Under the pieces are notes generated by a model. The model worked only from the letters and a program-made list of their open reading frames with translations. It was not told the origin of the DNA and ran no database searches. A program made the translations under genes and the position numbers. Shown here piece by piece: positions 45,127-53,633 of a stretch of 64,000 nt of DNA; position 1 is the first letter of the stretch, and every line of letters starts with the position of its first letter. Origin of the DNA: Psychroflexus torquis ATCC 700755 (lineage in GTDB: Bacteria; Bacteroidota; Bacteroidia; Flavobacteriales; Flavobacteriaceae); NCBI RefSeq assembly GCF_000153485.2, contig NC_018721.1, forward strand, positions 744,001-808,000, written 5' to 3'.

Positions 45127-45465
45127 AACATCCATATAACCCCTATTCAAATCCTCAGTATAGGGTATATATCTATTTAAAACGTTGTTTTATTATCAAC
45201 TAAACTAACACTTTCATATATAGTATCCAAGGGACTTATATTAACCACTGAAAATACTGCATTCAAAATTCTAAGGCGACGGAGGATTGCTGTAGCAAAA
45301 TCTGGTAGACCTTATGATGAAAGTTAGGTTTCTGTGTTACCTAAATAAATAGAGAAAAATCAATTTAAAAAGCTCAAAGAATCAGTTTTATAAATCAATG
45401 AGCCTAGACTACTCCTGTTTCAAATTAAAGTAGAAAAGAGTTGTTTTTACCTCAATTCTTTTGCT
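45127..45465 (-). repeat. Intercassette element: U plus B module
   Basis: U edge AACATCCATATAACCCC; B end CCTCAATTCTTTTGCTAAC. The right unit starts GTTAGCAAAAATTT and ends with plus-strand GCTAACAAAAGTTT, identical at 11 of 14 positions in the inverted sense. Confidence 0.8.
45200..45230 (-). promoter_or_regulatory. Promoter-like pair conserved in the U leader (example copy)
   Basis: In gene direction TTG (in CCTTGG) is followed after 20 bases by TAGTTTAG, one mismatch from the Bacteroidota -7 box TAnnTTTG. On the plus strand this is the CTAAACTAACAC ... TATCCAAG core, the best conserved part of U in nearly all 23 copies. A start near the -7 box would leave a leader of about 80 bases containing the hairpin ACCCTAT/ATAGGGGT close to the start codon. 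Confidence 0.5.
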
Positions 45466-45476
45466 AACAAAAGTTT

Positions 45477-46616
45477 TTACGTTTCTCTCTGTACTAGATT
45501 ATATGGAATATGTCTTGATTGAATATTTAATTTTTTTAGTCCATATACTCCCAGATTTCTCGTTAGATTTAATTTATCAATAGATTGAACAACAGTCATT
45601 TGTTCGTAAAACTCTCCAAAATGTGAGCCACTCATATTAGATCCTAAAATGATTTTTCCATCAATGATACTAATATTTTTGTTCAAATCTTCCACTTGTT
45701 TAAGGGTCTTATTAATTGCAATAGAGATTTTGCCATTTGGATATAAACAAATCTCCAGTAAGAAATACCTATCTAATAAATTTGCAATGTCTATAACTAT
45801 AGTTTTAGACATTGATATTTGGAAAATAAGTTTGTTTTTACTTTGAAAAATTCCAATGTTTAAATCTTTGTTCAATCTATGTCCATACCAGAGTATATGG
45901 TTTTTGTCTGATTTGTTTGAACTTAATAGTTTAATTAATAAAGAAATACGAATTCCTTTGTTTTTCTTATATCTGATTGGAAACTGCATAAAAGCTCTTT
46001 CAAAATAAATTCCATCAAGCACTTTTCCTGCTTTAACAATCATTGGTTGAAAGTTCTCGTTTGGGGATTGGCCATCATTGTTTCCTGCTAATAAAGATTG
46101 AAATCCATCAAAGATTTCAAGTAATACTTTAGAAATTGATTCTACGAGTTCAAAAGTGAAATCTGGGAATTTTTCAAACAGGTTTTTATAAAAAAAATTA
46201 CTTTTATCCTCGTCTTTTTTATCTGGTTTCATGTGCAATCCTCCATTGTATGCAAGAATTAATAAGAATTCATGAATGGTAAGATCATATTCAGTACTCT
46301 TAAGAATTGTGCTCTGAAAAAAATCCTCGAGTTTTATTTCTAATTTTTTTTTATTGTCAGAAACTTTAATTTTTTTGTAACTAAATTTTCCTATTAATAT
46401 TTTTCCAAAATCATCAAATTCAGATGAAACAACAGCTAACCTTAAGAAATCAAATCGATTTATTTGTTGAATCCAAGGACTGGGTTGGTCAAGAAACATA
46501 ATACGATAGAACAAAGGCAAAGAATCAAAAAGCCTATCAGATTCAATTTCGAAATCCTGCTTTAAATTTAAATAGTGTTTTACTCCTCGTGTATTTCTAT
46601 TTAAATCTTTTTTCAT
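45477..46616 (-). CDS. Hypothetical cytoplasmic protein with a possible lectin-like domain
   Basis: The 379-residue protein has no signal peptide. The N-terminal half is helical; it contains LILAYNGGLHMKPDKKDE. The C-terminal half alternates strands (AFMQFPIRYKKNKGIRISLL, FLLEICLYPNGKISIAINK, GKIILGSNMSGSHFGEF), a pattern seen in concanavalin-like (LamG) folds. This assignment is by eye only. It has its own U leader past a small broken gene. Confidence 0.6.
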   Translation of the reverse strand: MKKDLNRNTRGVKHYLNLKQDFEIESDRLFDSLPLFYRIMFLDQPSPWIQQINRFDFLRLAVVSSEFDDFGKILIGKFSYKKIKVSDNKKKLEIKLEDFFQSTILKSTEYDLTIHEFLLILAYNGGLHMKPDKKDEDKSNFFYKNLFEKFPDFTFELVESISKVLLEIFDGFQSLLAGNNDGQSPNENFQPMIVKAGKVLDGIYFERAFMQFPIRYKKNKGIRISLLIKLLSSNKSDKNHILWYGHRLNKDLNIGIFQSKNKLIFQISMSKTIVIDIANLLDRYFLLEICLYPNGKISIAINKTLKQVEDLNKNISIIDGKIILGSNMSGSHFGEFYEQMTVVQSIDKLNLTRNLGVYGLKKLNIQSRHIPYNLVQRET

Positions 46617-46811
46617 TTTGTTTTAATGTGCCCTAATGCCACCAAACTATAAATAGTGAAGGAGATGAGAAGAAATTCACATTCCTCCTAGCTCGTAGCA
46701 AAAGATTTATATTTTTGTTATGTACCAAAGGTTACTTATTATAAAAATTCCTGAAATTATTTTGCTTTTAAAGCAATTCTTATTCATAAATTTAATTGCT
46801 TCTTAAATAAT

Positions 46812-46833
46812 AAATCCCTCAATAGAGGGATTT
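46812..46833. terminator. Hairpin AAATCCCTC/GAGGGATTT
   Basis: Nine paired bases around AATA, 27 bp after the stop of the small broken gene on the minus strand. It is followed by an AT-rich run on both sides, so it could end transcription either way. The rest of 46617-46859 holds no gene. Confidence 0.6.
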
Positions 46834-46859
46834 TAATTTTAGTAAAATAGGATGAATTT

Positions 46860-47045
46860 TTATTTGTTATCCCATCCTTTACGATAAGCTTTTGACTTTT
46901 CGTCTGTGTTCTTCAATCTGCTACTTGATGGATCTAAATAATCTAAAAAAGTACTTCCGTTGTTGTACTTTTTTCCAGCAGCTCTGTCTTTTTGTCCTTT
47001 GATGTGTGATTCCCATTTCCCATAATAATAGTTTTAAATTTTCAT
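46860..47045 (-). pseudogene. Small basic protein gene with TAA as fourth codon
   Basis: From ATG at 47045 the frame reads MKI, stop (TAA at 47034-47036), then NYYYGKWESHIKGQKDRAAG and KKYNNGSTFLDYLDPSSSRL to GWDNK and a natural stop, 62 codons in all. The composition is that of a real small protein. No other start codon precedes the conserved part. TAA may replace GAA. Confidence 0.5.
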
Positions 47046-47100
47046 ATTAAATGTAATAAAAAATATTGATACTTTCTGTTTTTTCTTTTAAATTTTTGCT

Positions 47101-47440
47101 AACATCCATATAACATTTACTAAAATCCTCATTATAGAATGTATATCTATCTAAAACATTGTTTTATTACAAACTAAACTAACACTTTCACACATAGTAT
47201 CCAAGGGACTTATATTAACCACTAAAGATGTTGCATTCAAGATTCTAAGGCGACGAGTATTTGCTATTGCAAAATCTGGTAGGCCTTATGATGAAATGTA
47301 CGTTTCTGTGTTACCTAAATAAATAGCGAAAAAATCAATTAAAAAAACTCAAAAAATCAGTTTTACGAATCCATGAGCCTAGACTACTCCTGTTTCAAAT
47401 TAAAGTAGAAAAGAGTCGTTTTTTACCTCAGCTCTTTGTT
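47101..47440 (-). repeat. Intercassette element: U plus B module
   Basis: U edge AACATCCATATAACATT, B end CCTCAGCTCTTTGTTGCC. The right unit (MazEF-type) starts GTTACC and ends with the complement of GTTGCC. Confidence 0.8.
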
Positions 47441-47479
47441 GCCATTCGTACTTTCCTCAGTCTTATTCCGAATTTAATT

Positions 47480-47803
47480 TTAGTCAACGAAGGTTTCTTG
47501 GATTATATCTTTGCAGTTTTGTATTTCCGATTTAGTTAATTGGTCAAACTTTTTTAGTATTCGTGATTTGTCAATGGTCCGAATTTGGTCTATTGCAATC
47601 ATTCCTTTTTTTCCGTTATGCTTTGCCTTAATTCTGGTTGGATAACTTTTTAAATTCGTTGTCATTGGTGCGACTACGATTGTTCTCAAAAACTTATTGA
47701 TTTCGTCAGGTGAAACAATTACACAAGGTCTTGTTTTTTTTATTTCGCTACCTATTGTCGGGTCAAGATTTACCAGTATGATGGAATACTGTTCTAATTC
47801 CAT
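47480..47803 (-). CDS. MazF/PemK-type endoribonuclease toxin
   Basis: The 107-residue protein starts LEQYSIILVNLDPTIGSEIK and has KKTRPCVIVSPDEIN, the active-site loop of PemK/MazF toxins, followed by TIVVAPMTTN and GMIAIDQIRTIDKSRI. These toxins cut mRNA at short sequence sites. It overlaps the antitoxin gene by 10 bp. The pair is a single cassette, and its presence may stabilise the array. Confidence 0.93.
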   Translation of the reverse strand: MELEQYSIILVNLDPTIGSEIKKTRPCVIVSPDEINKFLRTIVVAPMTTNLKSYPTRIKAKHNGKKGMIAIDQIRTIDKSRILKKFDQLTKSEIQNCKDIIQETFVD

Positions 47804-48039
47804 TCCTCAAAGTTTTCGTCCTCAAAGACATCATTGAATAATAATAGGTCATCATTATTTTTTCGCATTTCTTCAAATGCTTTTCCCCAGTTTTTTCTCG
47901 GACTACTTATTGGCTTAAGGATTATTTGTCCTTCTTCTAAAATCATTTCTACTTTGTCCTTTATGTTATATTTTTCCAAGATAGTCTTGCTCAAACGCAG
48001 ACCTTTTGAATTTCCAATTTTTATGATTGTTGTTTCCAT
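47794..48039 (-). CDS. MazE-type (AbrB-fold) antitoxin
   Basis: The 81-residue protein has the swapped-hairpin AbrB pattern TTIIKIGNSKGLRLSKTILE followed by KVEMILEEGQIILKP and an acidic C-terminus (LLLFNDVFEDENFEEW) that would block the toxin. Upstream, GTTATGGAAAC and ACTTACTTTTTGTAATTACAAAGT include TTTGTAATTACAAAG, a palindrome just before the start codon (about 48050-48065) that is a likely autoregulatory operator. Confidence 0.88.
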   Translation of the reverse strand: METTIIKIGNSKGLRLSKTILEKYNIKDKVEMILEEGQIILKPISSPRKNWGKAFEEMRKNNDDLLLFNDVFEDENFEEWN

Positions 48040-48049
48040 AACTTACTTT

Positions 48050-48065
48050 TTGTAATTACAAAGTT
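48050..48065. promoter_or_regulatory. Palindrome upstream of the MazE-type antitoxin
   Basis: CTTTTTGTAATTACAAAG is a near-perfect dyad about 10 bp upstream of the antitoxin start. AbrB-fold antitoxins commonly bind such sites to repress their own operon. This copy is cassette-specific, unlike the shared U promoter. Confidence 0.45.
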
Positions 48066-48108
48066 AGTACATAATATTCAGTTCGCAAAGTTTTTATAAA
48101 ATTAAGGT

Positions 48109-48447
48109 AACATCCGTATAACCCCTATTTAAATACTTAGTACAGAATACATATCTATTTAGGACATTGTTTAATTACCAACTAAATTAACACTTTCACA
48201 CATAGTATCCAAGTGACTTATATTAACCACTGAAAATACTACATTCAAGATTCTAAAGCAACGGAGGATTACTATCGCAAAATCTGGTAGGCCTTATGAT
48301 GAAATGTACGTTTCTGTGTTGCCTAAATAAATGAAGAAAAATCAATTTAAAAAAACAATGAATCAGTTTTATGAATCTCTGAGGCAAGACTACTAATGTT
48401 TCAAATTAAAGTAGAAAAAAGTTGTTTTTTACCTCAGTTCTTTTGTT
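48109..48447 (-). repeat. Intercassette element: U plus B module
   Basis: U edge AACATCCGTATAACCCC, B end CCTCAGTTCTTTTGTT. The TGA stop of the next gene (48434-48436) lies within the AACTGAGG end of B, so the element supplies the stop codon. Confidence 0.8.
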
Positions 48448-48847
48448 TTTCATTCACTCGTTTTCTAATATTCAAAAGGCTTGGGATTATTAATACGAAC
48501 TGTACAAAAATCACAAATACAATTAAAGCAATTACAATAGTCCAAATATTTTCTTTTTCTATATTTTCAAAATAATTCAAAATCACCATTGCTATTGGTA
48601 TATAAATAAAAGAATAGAAATTCGGAATTGGGATTATTTTCATCTTTAAATCATTATCCGTTTTAAAAATAAATTCAGGCGAATAATAGTCGGCATAATT
48701 TCCGGGTAAATATTTCACGAAATATTTAAATTCGCATTTATATTTAGTTGTTATTGAAGAACCGTTTTCAAACATAACTTTTCTATTCCCTTCTAATTTA
48801 GTCGGGATAAAATGTTTTAAAAAAAGTTGTTTGTCTATTTTGGTCAT
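48434..48847 (-). CDS. Hypothetical two-helix membrane protein
   Basis: The 137-residue protein has a soluble N-terminal part (FENGSSITTKYKCEFKYFVK) and two hydrophobic helices (about residues 78-92 and 99-123), ending in a basic tail NIRKRVNEKQKN. The last codons and stop are in the B module. No family is recognised. Confidence 0.65.
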   Translation of the reverse strand: MTKIDKQLFLKHFIPTKLEGNRKVMFENGSSITTKYKCEFKYFVKYLPGNYADYYSPEFIFKTDNDLKMKIIPIPNFYSFIYIPIAMVILNYFENIEKENIWTIVIALIVFVIFVQFVLIIPSLLNIRKRVNEKQKN

Positions 48848-48860
48848 TCAAATTAAAGCT

Positions 48861-49289
48861 AACATCCCCATAACCCCCATTCAAATCCTCAGTATAGGAT
48901 ATATATATATTTAGGACTTTGTTTTATTTTTATCTAAACTAACACATTCATATATAGTATCCAAGGGACTTTTAATTAACCTCTCAAGATGCTGCATTCA
49001 AGATTCTAATACAACGAAGGATTACCAACCCTGCTCGTATATTCTTTTTCATTACAAATCAAATTCAGGTTTTTGTCATTTTCATTTGCGTAATTATTTT
49101 TAGGGACACTAGTTATTTTATAAAAATAATTAGTATCACAAAAGTGCTTCCCTATTTGGATAGCACACTAAAAACCACCTTCTCCTCTTGTAAGATTCTT
49201 GCTAACTCATAGAATTCCCTTTATTTAAAAACCCCAGATAAGTCAACAAATCATATAGCTTTGACCTGTCGGCAACCATATGCTTAGTT
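48861..49289 (-). repeat. Intercassette element: U plus A module
   Basis: U edge AACATCCCCATAACCCC, A end CCATATGCTTAGTTATT. After this end the right unit reads ATCTCTAG on the plus strand, complementary to the unit's start GTTATCTTTA at 51976 leftwards. Confidence 0.8.
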
Positions 49290-49296
49290 ATTATCT

Positions 49297-49953
49297 CTAG
49301 TTTTTTAGATAATAACAATCAGTTTGTCTATTTAATAAATCTATAAATTGTTCAGTTGATATATCTTTTTCTAAGCCAATTTTAAATGTAGCAGCATTAG
49401 TATAAAATAAATCATAGTGATCCAGTGGGTGTTTATGCGGTACCCCTTTCTCTTTAGCTATAGCAAATCCATTTGGGTCGTTGTCATACCTTATGTAACC
49501 ATCTTCTAATAACATAAGTTCTCTAACAAAAAACCATAAATCTTCGTTAGTCTCGTCATTTACAATATCATGTATAGTGTCTGCAAATCCTAACACACAA
49601 TGATCTTCAAAACCATTGCAATTAATAGCAGATTTAGTTTGAGTTATTAAATAAGAATCAATCTCAATATTGTTGTGAAATGATAAACTAAATTGATCTT
49701 CTTCTTGGTAAATTTTAAATGGAAAGATAATTGAATATGATTTTTTATCAGATACAAAGAATAATCTACTCATTTTATCTATAACTAACCTGATTTCTCC
49801 TTTTGCATCTTCTTTTTTAACTTCAGGATTTGACAGTATATATCTACTAGCCTCTAAGAGAATATTAATAATTTGAATTTTATTTTTAAGTCTTTCTTTA
49901 GGAAAGAAAATATCTTTTGATATAATATCGATTTGAAATGTCCAATTTTTCAT
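49297..49953 (-). CDS. Hypothetical partner of the SF1 helicase
   Basis: The 218-residue protein has no signal peptide or membrane segment. It shows strand-rich N-terminal and helical C-terminal parts, with acidic patches (HDIVNDETNEDLWFFVREL) and HKHPLDHYDLFYTN. I recognise no family. It begins 1 bp inside the helicase stop codon, so the two are translated together and probably act as one system. Confidence 0.7.
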   Translation of the reverse strand: MKNWTFQIDIISKDIFFPKERLKNKIQIINILLEASRYILSNPEVKKEDAKGEIRLVIDKMSRLFFVSDKKSYSIIFPFKIYQEEDQFSLSFHNNIEIDSYLITQTKSAINCNGFEDHCVLGFADTIHDIVNDETNEDLWFFVRELMLLEDGYIRYDNDPNGFAIAKEKGVPHKHPLDHYDLFYTNAATFKIGLEKDISTEQFIDLLNRQTDCYYLKN

Positions 49954-51944
49954 TAACTATAGAATTCTATATTGGCATTAATAAATTTTTTCGTTTGGTC
50001 TTTATCAAATTGTTCAATATCCGTTTGTGTAATTGCCTTTTCAAGTTTTTTTCTAAATTCGTTGGCTATTTTTAGTTCATCGAAAATTTCTGTTAAGAAA
50101 TCTTTGTACGATATATTTTTTTTATTCTGCAACTTCACAAGAGTATTATTTATTTCTTCTTTCTCTTCTAAAGTGGGTTCTTTAGTTATTATTTTTCTTT
50201 CCGCATTTATCGTTTTCAAACCTTCTTTCAAAATATCTAATCTTTCATTACTTTGTACTAATAAATAAGATTGAATAAAAGATCTAGTTAACATTGTATA
50301 TAGTATATTCCTATAACGATATGTGTTTTTAATTGAGTATGTTATACATATCACGAAAGGAAACTCCAATCCTTTTACGTTATTTGGATTAGTAATATAA
50401 ACCGCATCATCACTCTTTTCTTTTGTTTCTACACCTCTGTTAACTTTCCAATTTAACTCATTAAAAATAGCATAGCTTATTTTATCAATATAATCATAGA
50501 TTTTATTGTTATCATCTAAAATGATTATCCCAACATCTTCTGGTTTAACAGTTGGATGGTCTTTCTTAATTTGATTTAAAATATTTATTACATCACTGAC
50601 TTTTGTAGAATTTTGAATAATTGTACTATTGAAATTTTCAATGTTTAATTCTTCAAATCTCCTTATTGGTTCTCTAGATAATTCTACTTGACCATCACCT
50701 TCTCTTTTCATATCATAACCTAAAGCATTCCAATAAGCATCATCAAACCAATTAAGTTTTTTTTCTTCAAATAATCCTAGTCCAATTGAATGAGCAAACA
50801 TTAAAGTTCGAGGGTCAGTTCGATAACATCGATTTAGTATAATATCGACCTCTAGCTCAGTCTCTTTTGTGTTTTCGAAAATATCTTGAAATATATCACC
50901 AGCTATAAATACCTTCTCTTTTGTAACCTTTTCACATAGTTCAAAAAATACATTAGGGAAGTCTTGTCTTTCATCTATTAAGATATAGTCAAAAGCAAAT
51001 TTAAAATTATCTAAAGCAAGTTTATTTATATGTTCAAGAGCCTGATTAAAAATTTTATTGTAATTGGTAGATGAACTATATCTTAAAAACGGTATATTAT
51101 AAAAATAACATAAATAACTATAAAGGCCTGAATTAATATCTCTTTGAGAACCCCAAGCTCGATTTACCCATAGTTTTGAATTCCATTCAATTTGTTTCTC
51201 AACTTTCATAAAATTGAAAAAAGATGGAATTCTAGCTCTTAAAGTGTTTGCTAAAGCTATATTATGACACGTAAAAAAAATCTTAGCCTTGTCTTTTGTA
51301 ATATATAACTCTTTTAATTTATGTAGTAAAAGTTCCGTTTTACCAGTACCAGAAAGTCCTTGAATCGAAACTGTTTTGTTCGCGAATTTTTGGTAAATAA
51401 ATCTCGTCTGTTCTCCATCAAAAAGTATGATATTCTGTTTAACTTTTTCTAGAATGGACTCTGGTTCTTTAGCGCCAATTTTAGCAACATCATTTATACT
51501 ACTAGTTAATAATGATATTAATAATTCACCAACTCTATATGATTGGCTATCTAATTTATTTTGTTTTAATAAATCCTCTACAGAATCTAAATTTTCATAC
51601 TTTTCTTTTACTGTAATATCTTTTTTCCATTCTCTAGGTCTTCCAATAAATTCTTTATAGTTGTATTTATCAGAAATATAACTTAAATCCTCAACGAAAT
51701 CTTCATAATATGTTGAAAATTCTTCAGTGTTATCTGTAAGATTAAGGAAAATTATTTTATGCTTAGGTGATAAAATAACAAGTACATTTTGAGAGTAGTT
51801 GTACTCGTATTTTTCCCCTAGTGGTGCGTTTATTAAGTATATTTGCCTTTGAGAATCTTGATTTGTATAGTCTCTAAATTTCTTAATAACTTCCTTATTT
51901 GAGTCATCCTCTTTAATGTGACTGTAAAATAAGCTTTTTTCCAT
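49953..51944 (-). CDS. UvrD/Rep-like SF1 helicase-domain protein
   Basis: The 663-residue protein has an N-terminal region of about 170 residues without a known motif. SF1 helicase motifs follow: a Q-motif-like DGEQTRFIYQ, Walker A GLSGTGKT (196-203), Walker B DERQD (324-328), motif III GDIFQDIF, NRCYRTDPRT (motif IV region), NVKGLEFPFVICITY (motif V) and YTMLTRS (motif VI). The C-terminal ~90 residues are helical. It probably moves along or unwinds nucleic acid. Helicase-plus-unknown pairs on mobile units are often antiphage systems; this is suggested by context only. It has its own U leader. Confidence 0.88.
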   Translation of the reverse strand: MEKSLFYSHIKEDDSNKEVIKKFRDYTNQDSQRQIYLINAPLGEKYEYNYSQNVLVILSPKHKIIFLNLTDNTEEFSTYYEDFVEDLSYISDKYNYKEFIGRPREWKKDITVKEKYENLDSVEDLLKQNKLDSQSYRVGELLISLLTSSINDVAKIGAKEPESILEKVKQNIILFDGEQTRFIYQKFANKTVSIQGLSGTGKTELLLHKLKELYITKDKAKIFFTCHNIALANTLRARIPSFFNFMKVEKQIEWNSKLWVNRAWGSQRDINSGLYSYLCYFYNIPFLRYSSSTNYNKIFNQALEHINKLALDNFKFAFDYILIDERQDFPNVFFELCEKVTKEKVFIAGDIFQDIFENTKETELEVDIILNRCYRTDPRTLMFAHSIGLGLFEEKKLNWFDDAYWNALGYDMKREGDGQVELSREPIRRFEELNIENFNSTIIQNSTKVSDVINILNQIKKDHPTVKPEDVGIIILDDNNKIYDYIDKISYAIFNELNWKVNRGVETKEKSDDAVYITNPNNVKGLEFPFVICITYSIKNTYRYRNILYTMLTRSFIQSYLLVQSNERLDILKEGLKTINAERKIITKEPTLEEKEEINNTLVKLQNKKNISYKDFLTEIFDELKIANEFRKKLEKAITQTDIEQFDKDQTKKFINANIEFYS

Positions 51945-51973
51945 TTTTCTGTTGTTTTGTTTAAATTAAAGAT

Positions 51974-52313
51974 AACATCCATATAACCCCTATTCAAATC
52001 TTCAGTATAGGGTATATATCTATTTAAGATGTTGTTTTATTATCAACTAAACTAACACTTTCACACCTAGTATCCAAGGGACTTTTAATTAACCACAAAA
52101 AATGCTGCATTCAAGATTCTAAAGCTACGGAGTTCTGCCATCACAAAATCTGATAGGCCTTATGATAAAATTACGTTTCTATGTTGCTTAAATAGATAGC
52201 AAAAAATCAATTAAAAAAAGCTCAAAGAATCAGTTTTACGAATCCATAAGCCTAGACTACAAGTGTTTCAAATTAAAGTAGAAAAGAGTTGTTTTTTACC
52301 TCAGTTTTTTGCT
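51974..52313 (-). repeat. Intercassette element: U plus B module
   Basis: U edge AACATCCATATAACCCC, B end CCTCAGTTTTTTGCT. The right unit ends GCTGTGTGTAGTGC on the plus strand and begins GTTGTATGTAATGC in gene direction (11 of 14 identical). Confidence 0.8.
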
Positions 52314-52325
52314 GTGTGTAGTGCT

Positions 52326-53246
52326 TTAATTTTTTATTATATCGTTTAAGTATACTAACAGCCATATTGTAATTCCAGTTTTTACTTTCAAACTTCTTAC
52401 TTGGTTTTCTGTAATTCCAATATTTGGTTGATGAACATTACAAAGAACTGAATAACAATCACAAACATATTGAATTTCGTTTTTGGTAAACTCTTCTAAC
52501 ATTCCAAATTCAATTTTTGAAGTGAAATATTCAATTTTATCCGCTCTTTTTACTTTAACGTATTCCAATTTCTGCTTGCCTAAATGGTATCTTTTAAATT
52601 CCTTTTTGAATCTCTCATTATTTTTTAATTCCTCAATTGGTGCAAGTTTTTCGTCAATTAAGTATTCCAAAATTGTTCTAAGTGAAATTAGACAATGCCT
52701 CAGTTTGTCAGGATTGTTTTGTGATTCTAAAACATTATTTGCTCCAATCCAAAGTGTGTCGATTCCAAGTTCTTCTAAATATGGAATCAGATTATCGTTT
52801 AAAAGTTCATCTTTTTGTTTAATATCCTCATCTGTTAAATCAGAAATCAGAGATGCTTTAAATTCCTCTGCTGATTTTAAGTTTAAAACTTCAAGGTCAG
52901 AAATAAATACAAACTGTAATTCTGGATTGTTTTTAATCCGCTCTCCAATTTTCGAAAACTTTTTTAATGTTTCTAGAAGTTCAGAGTTTGCAAAATCGAA
53001 CTTGGGGATATTAAGTTTAGGGATATTCAAATTTAAATATTCGAAATTGGGTATGTCGAGTTTTGAGAAGTTGTATTTAGGGATTTCAATTTCTGGAATG
53101 TTAGACATATATTTGTTTTGTCTTTCAATCATTTTTTGAATACTCTCTGGAACAAAACTCATCTGTTTAGCCATTTTTGATAATTCAGAAGTTTTTAAAT
53201 TTATTTCTGTGATTTTTTTTATGCTATCTAAATATTTAATCGGCAT
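52326..53246 (-). CDS. Possible pPIWI-associated nuclease-like protein
   Basis: The ~306-residue protein has a long N-terminal linker with repeated IPK/LNIPK units (IPEIEIPKYNFSKLDIPNFE, LNIPKLNIPKFDF). Its C-terminal domain reads LWIGANNVLESQNNPDKLRH, SLRTILEYLIDEKLAP and ends in a hydrophobic helix. The 'GA..L...NPDK.RH...SLR..L...LAP' pattern resembles the pPIWI-associating nuclease group (pP_pnuc) seen near prokaryotic Argonaute-like and other defence genes. I base this on memory of the pattern, so it is tentative. The start at 53246 is preferred, because codons before it are in the U edge. Confidence 0.5.
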   Translation of the reverse strand: MPIKYLDSIKKITEINLKTSELSKMAKQMSFVPESIQKMIERQNKYMSNIPEIEIPKYNFSKLDIPNFEYLNLNIPKLNIPKFDFANSELLETLKKFSKIGERIKNNPELQFVFISDLEVLNLKSAEEFKASLISDLTDEDIKQKDELLNDNLIPYLEELGIDTLWIGANNVLESQNNPDKLRHCLISLRTILEYLIDEKLAPIEELKNNERFKKEFKRYHLGKQKLEYVKVKRADKIEYFTSKIEFGMLEEFTKNEIQYVCDCYSVLCNVHQPNIGITENQVRSLKVKTGITIWLLVYLNDIIKN

Positions 53247-53253
53247 TACATAC

Positions 53254-53520
53254 AACATCCGTATAAACCCTATTCAACTCTTCAGTATAGGGTATAAATC
53301 TATTTAGGACGTTGTTTTATTTTTATCTAAACTAGCACTTTTGTATACTTTATCCAAGTAACTTATAATTAAAACTCTCAAAATGCTGCATCCAAGATTC
53401 TAAAGCAACGAAAGTTTGCCAACACTCTTGGCTTATCTTTTTCATTACAAAGTAAACGCAGGTTTTTGTTATTTTCACTTCCACAATTATTTTTAGATGT
53501 ATTTTTCTTTTTTTCGAGGC
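53254..53520 (-). repeat. Intercassette element: U plus truncated A module
   Basis: U edge AACATCCGTATAAACCC; the A start (GTTTGCCAACACTC) is kept up to TTTCACTTCCACAATTATTTTTAGA, then lost. Between 53521 and 53633 lies AT-rich sequence with GGTAACGTTTTTTACATGG and CGGTTGTTATG, possibly a small attC-like edge pair, but no gene. Confidence 0.65.
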
Positions 53521-53633
53521 TTAAAAATTACCTTAAAGTAATTATTTTCCTTCCCGTAAAAAGAGGAATTGCAGGTAACGTTTTTTACATGGAGCGTAGC
53601 ATCCCAACGGTTGTTATGATTACATATATATTG

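Noticed and set aside
45182..45232. Short leader peptide in U (MCESVSLVDNK-like)
   Set aside because: The frame is open in several copies, but it overlaps the promoter-like boxes, and its ATG and length are not conserved.
52483..53139. Long plus-strand frame of 218 codons
   Set aside because: It mirrors the minus-strand gene, is rich in Ser, Phe and Leu as expected for antisense of an AT-rich gene, and has no family signal.
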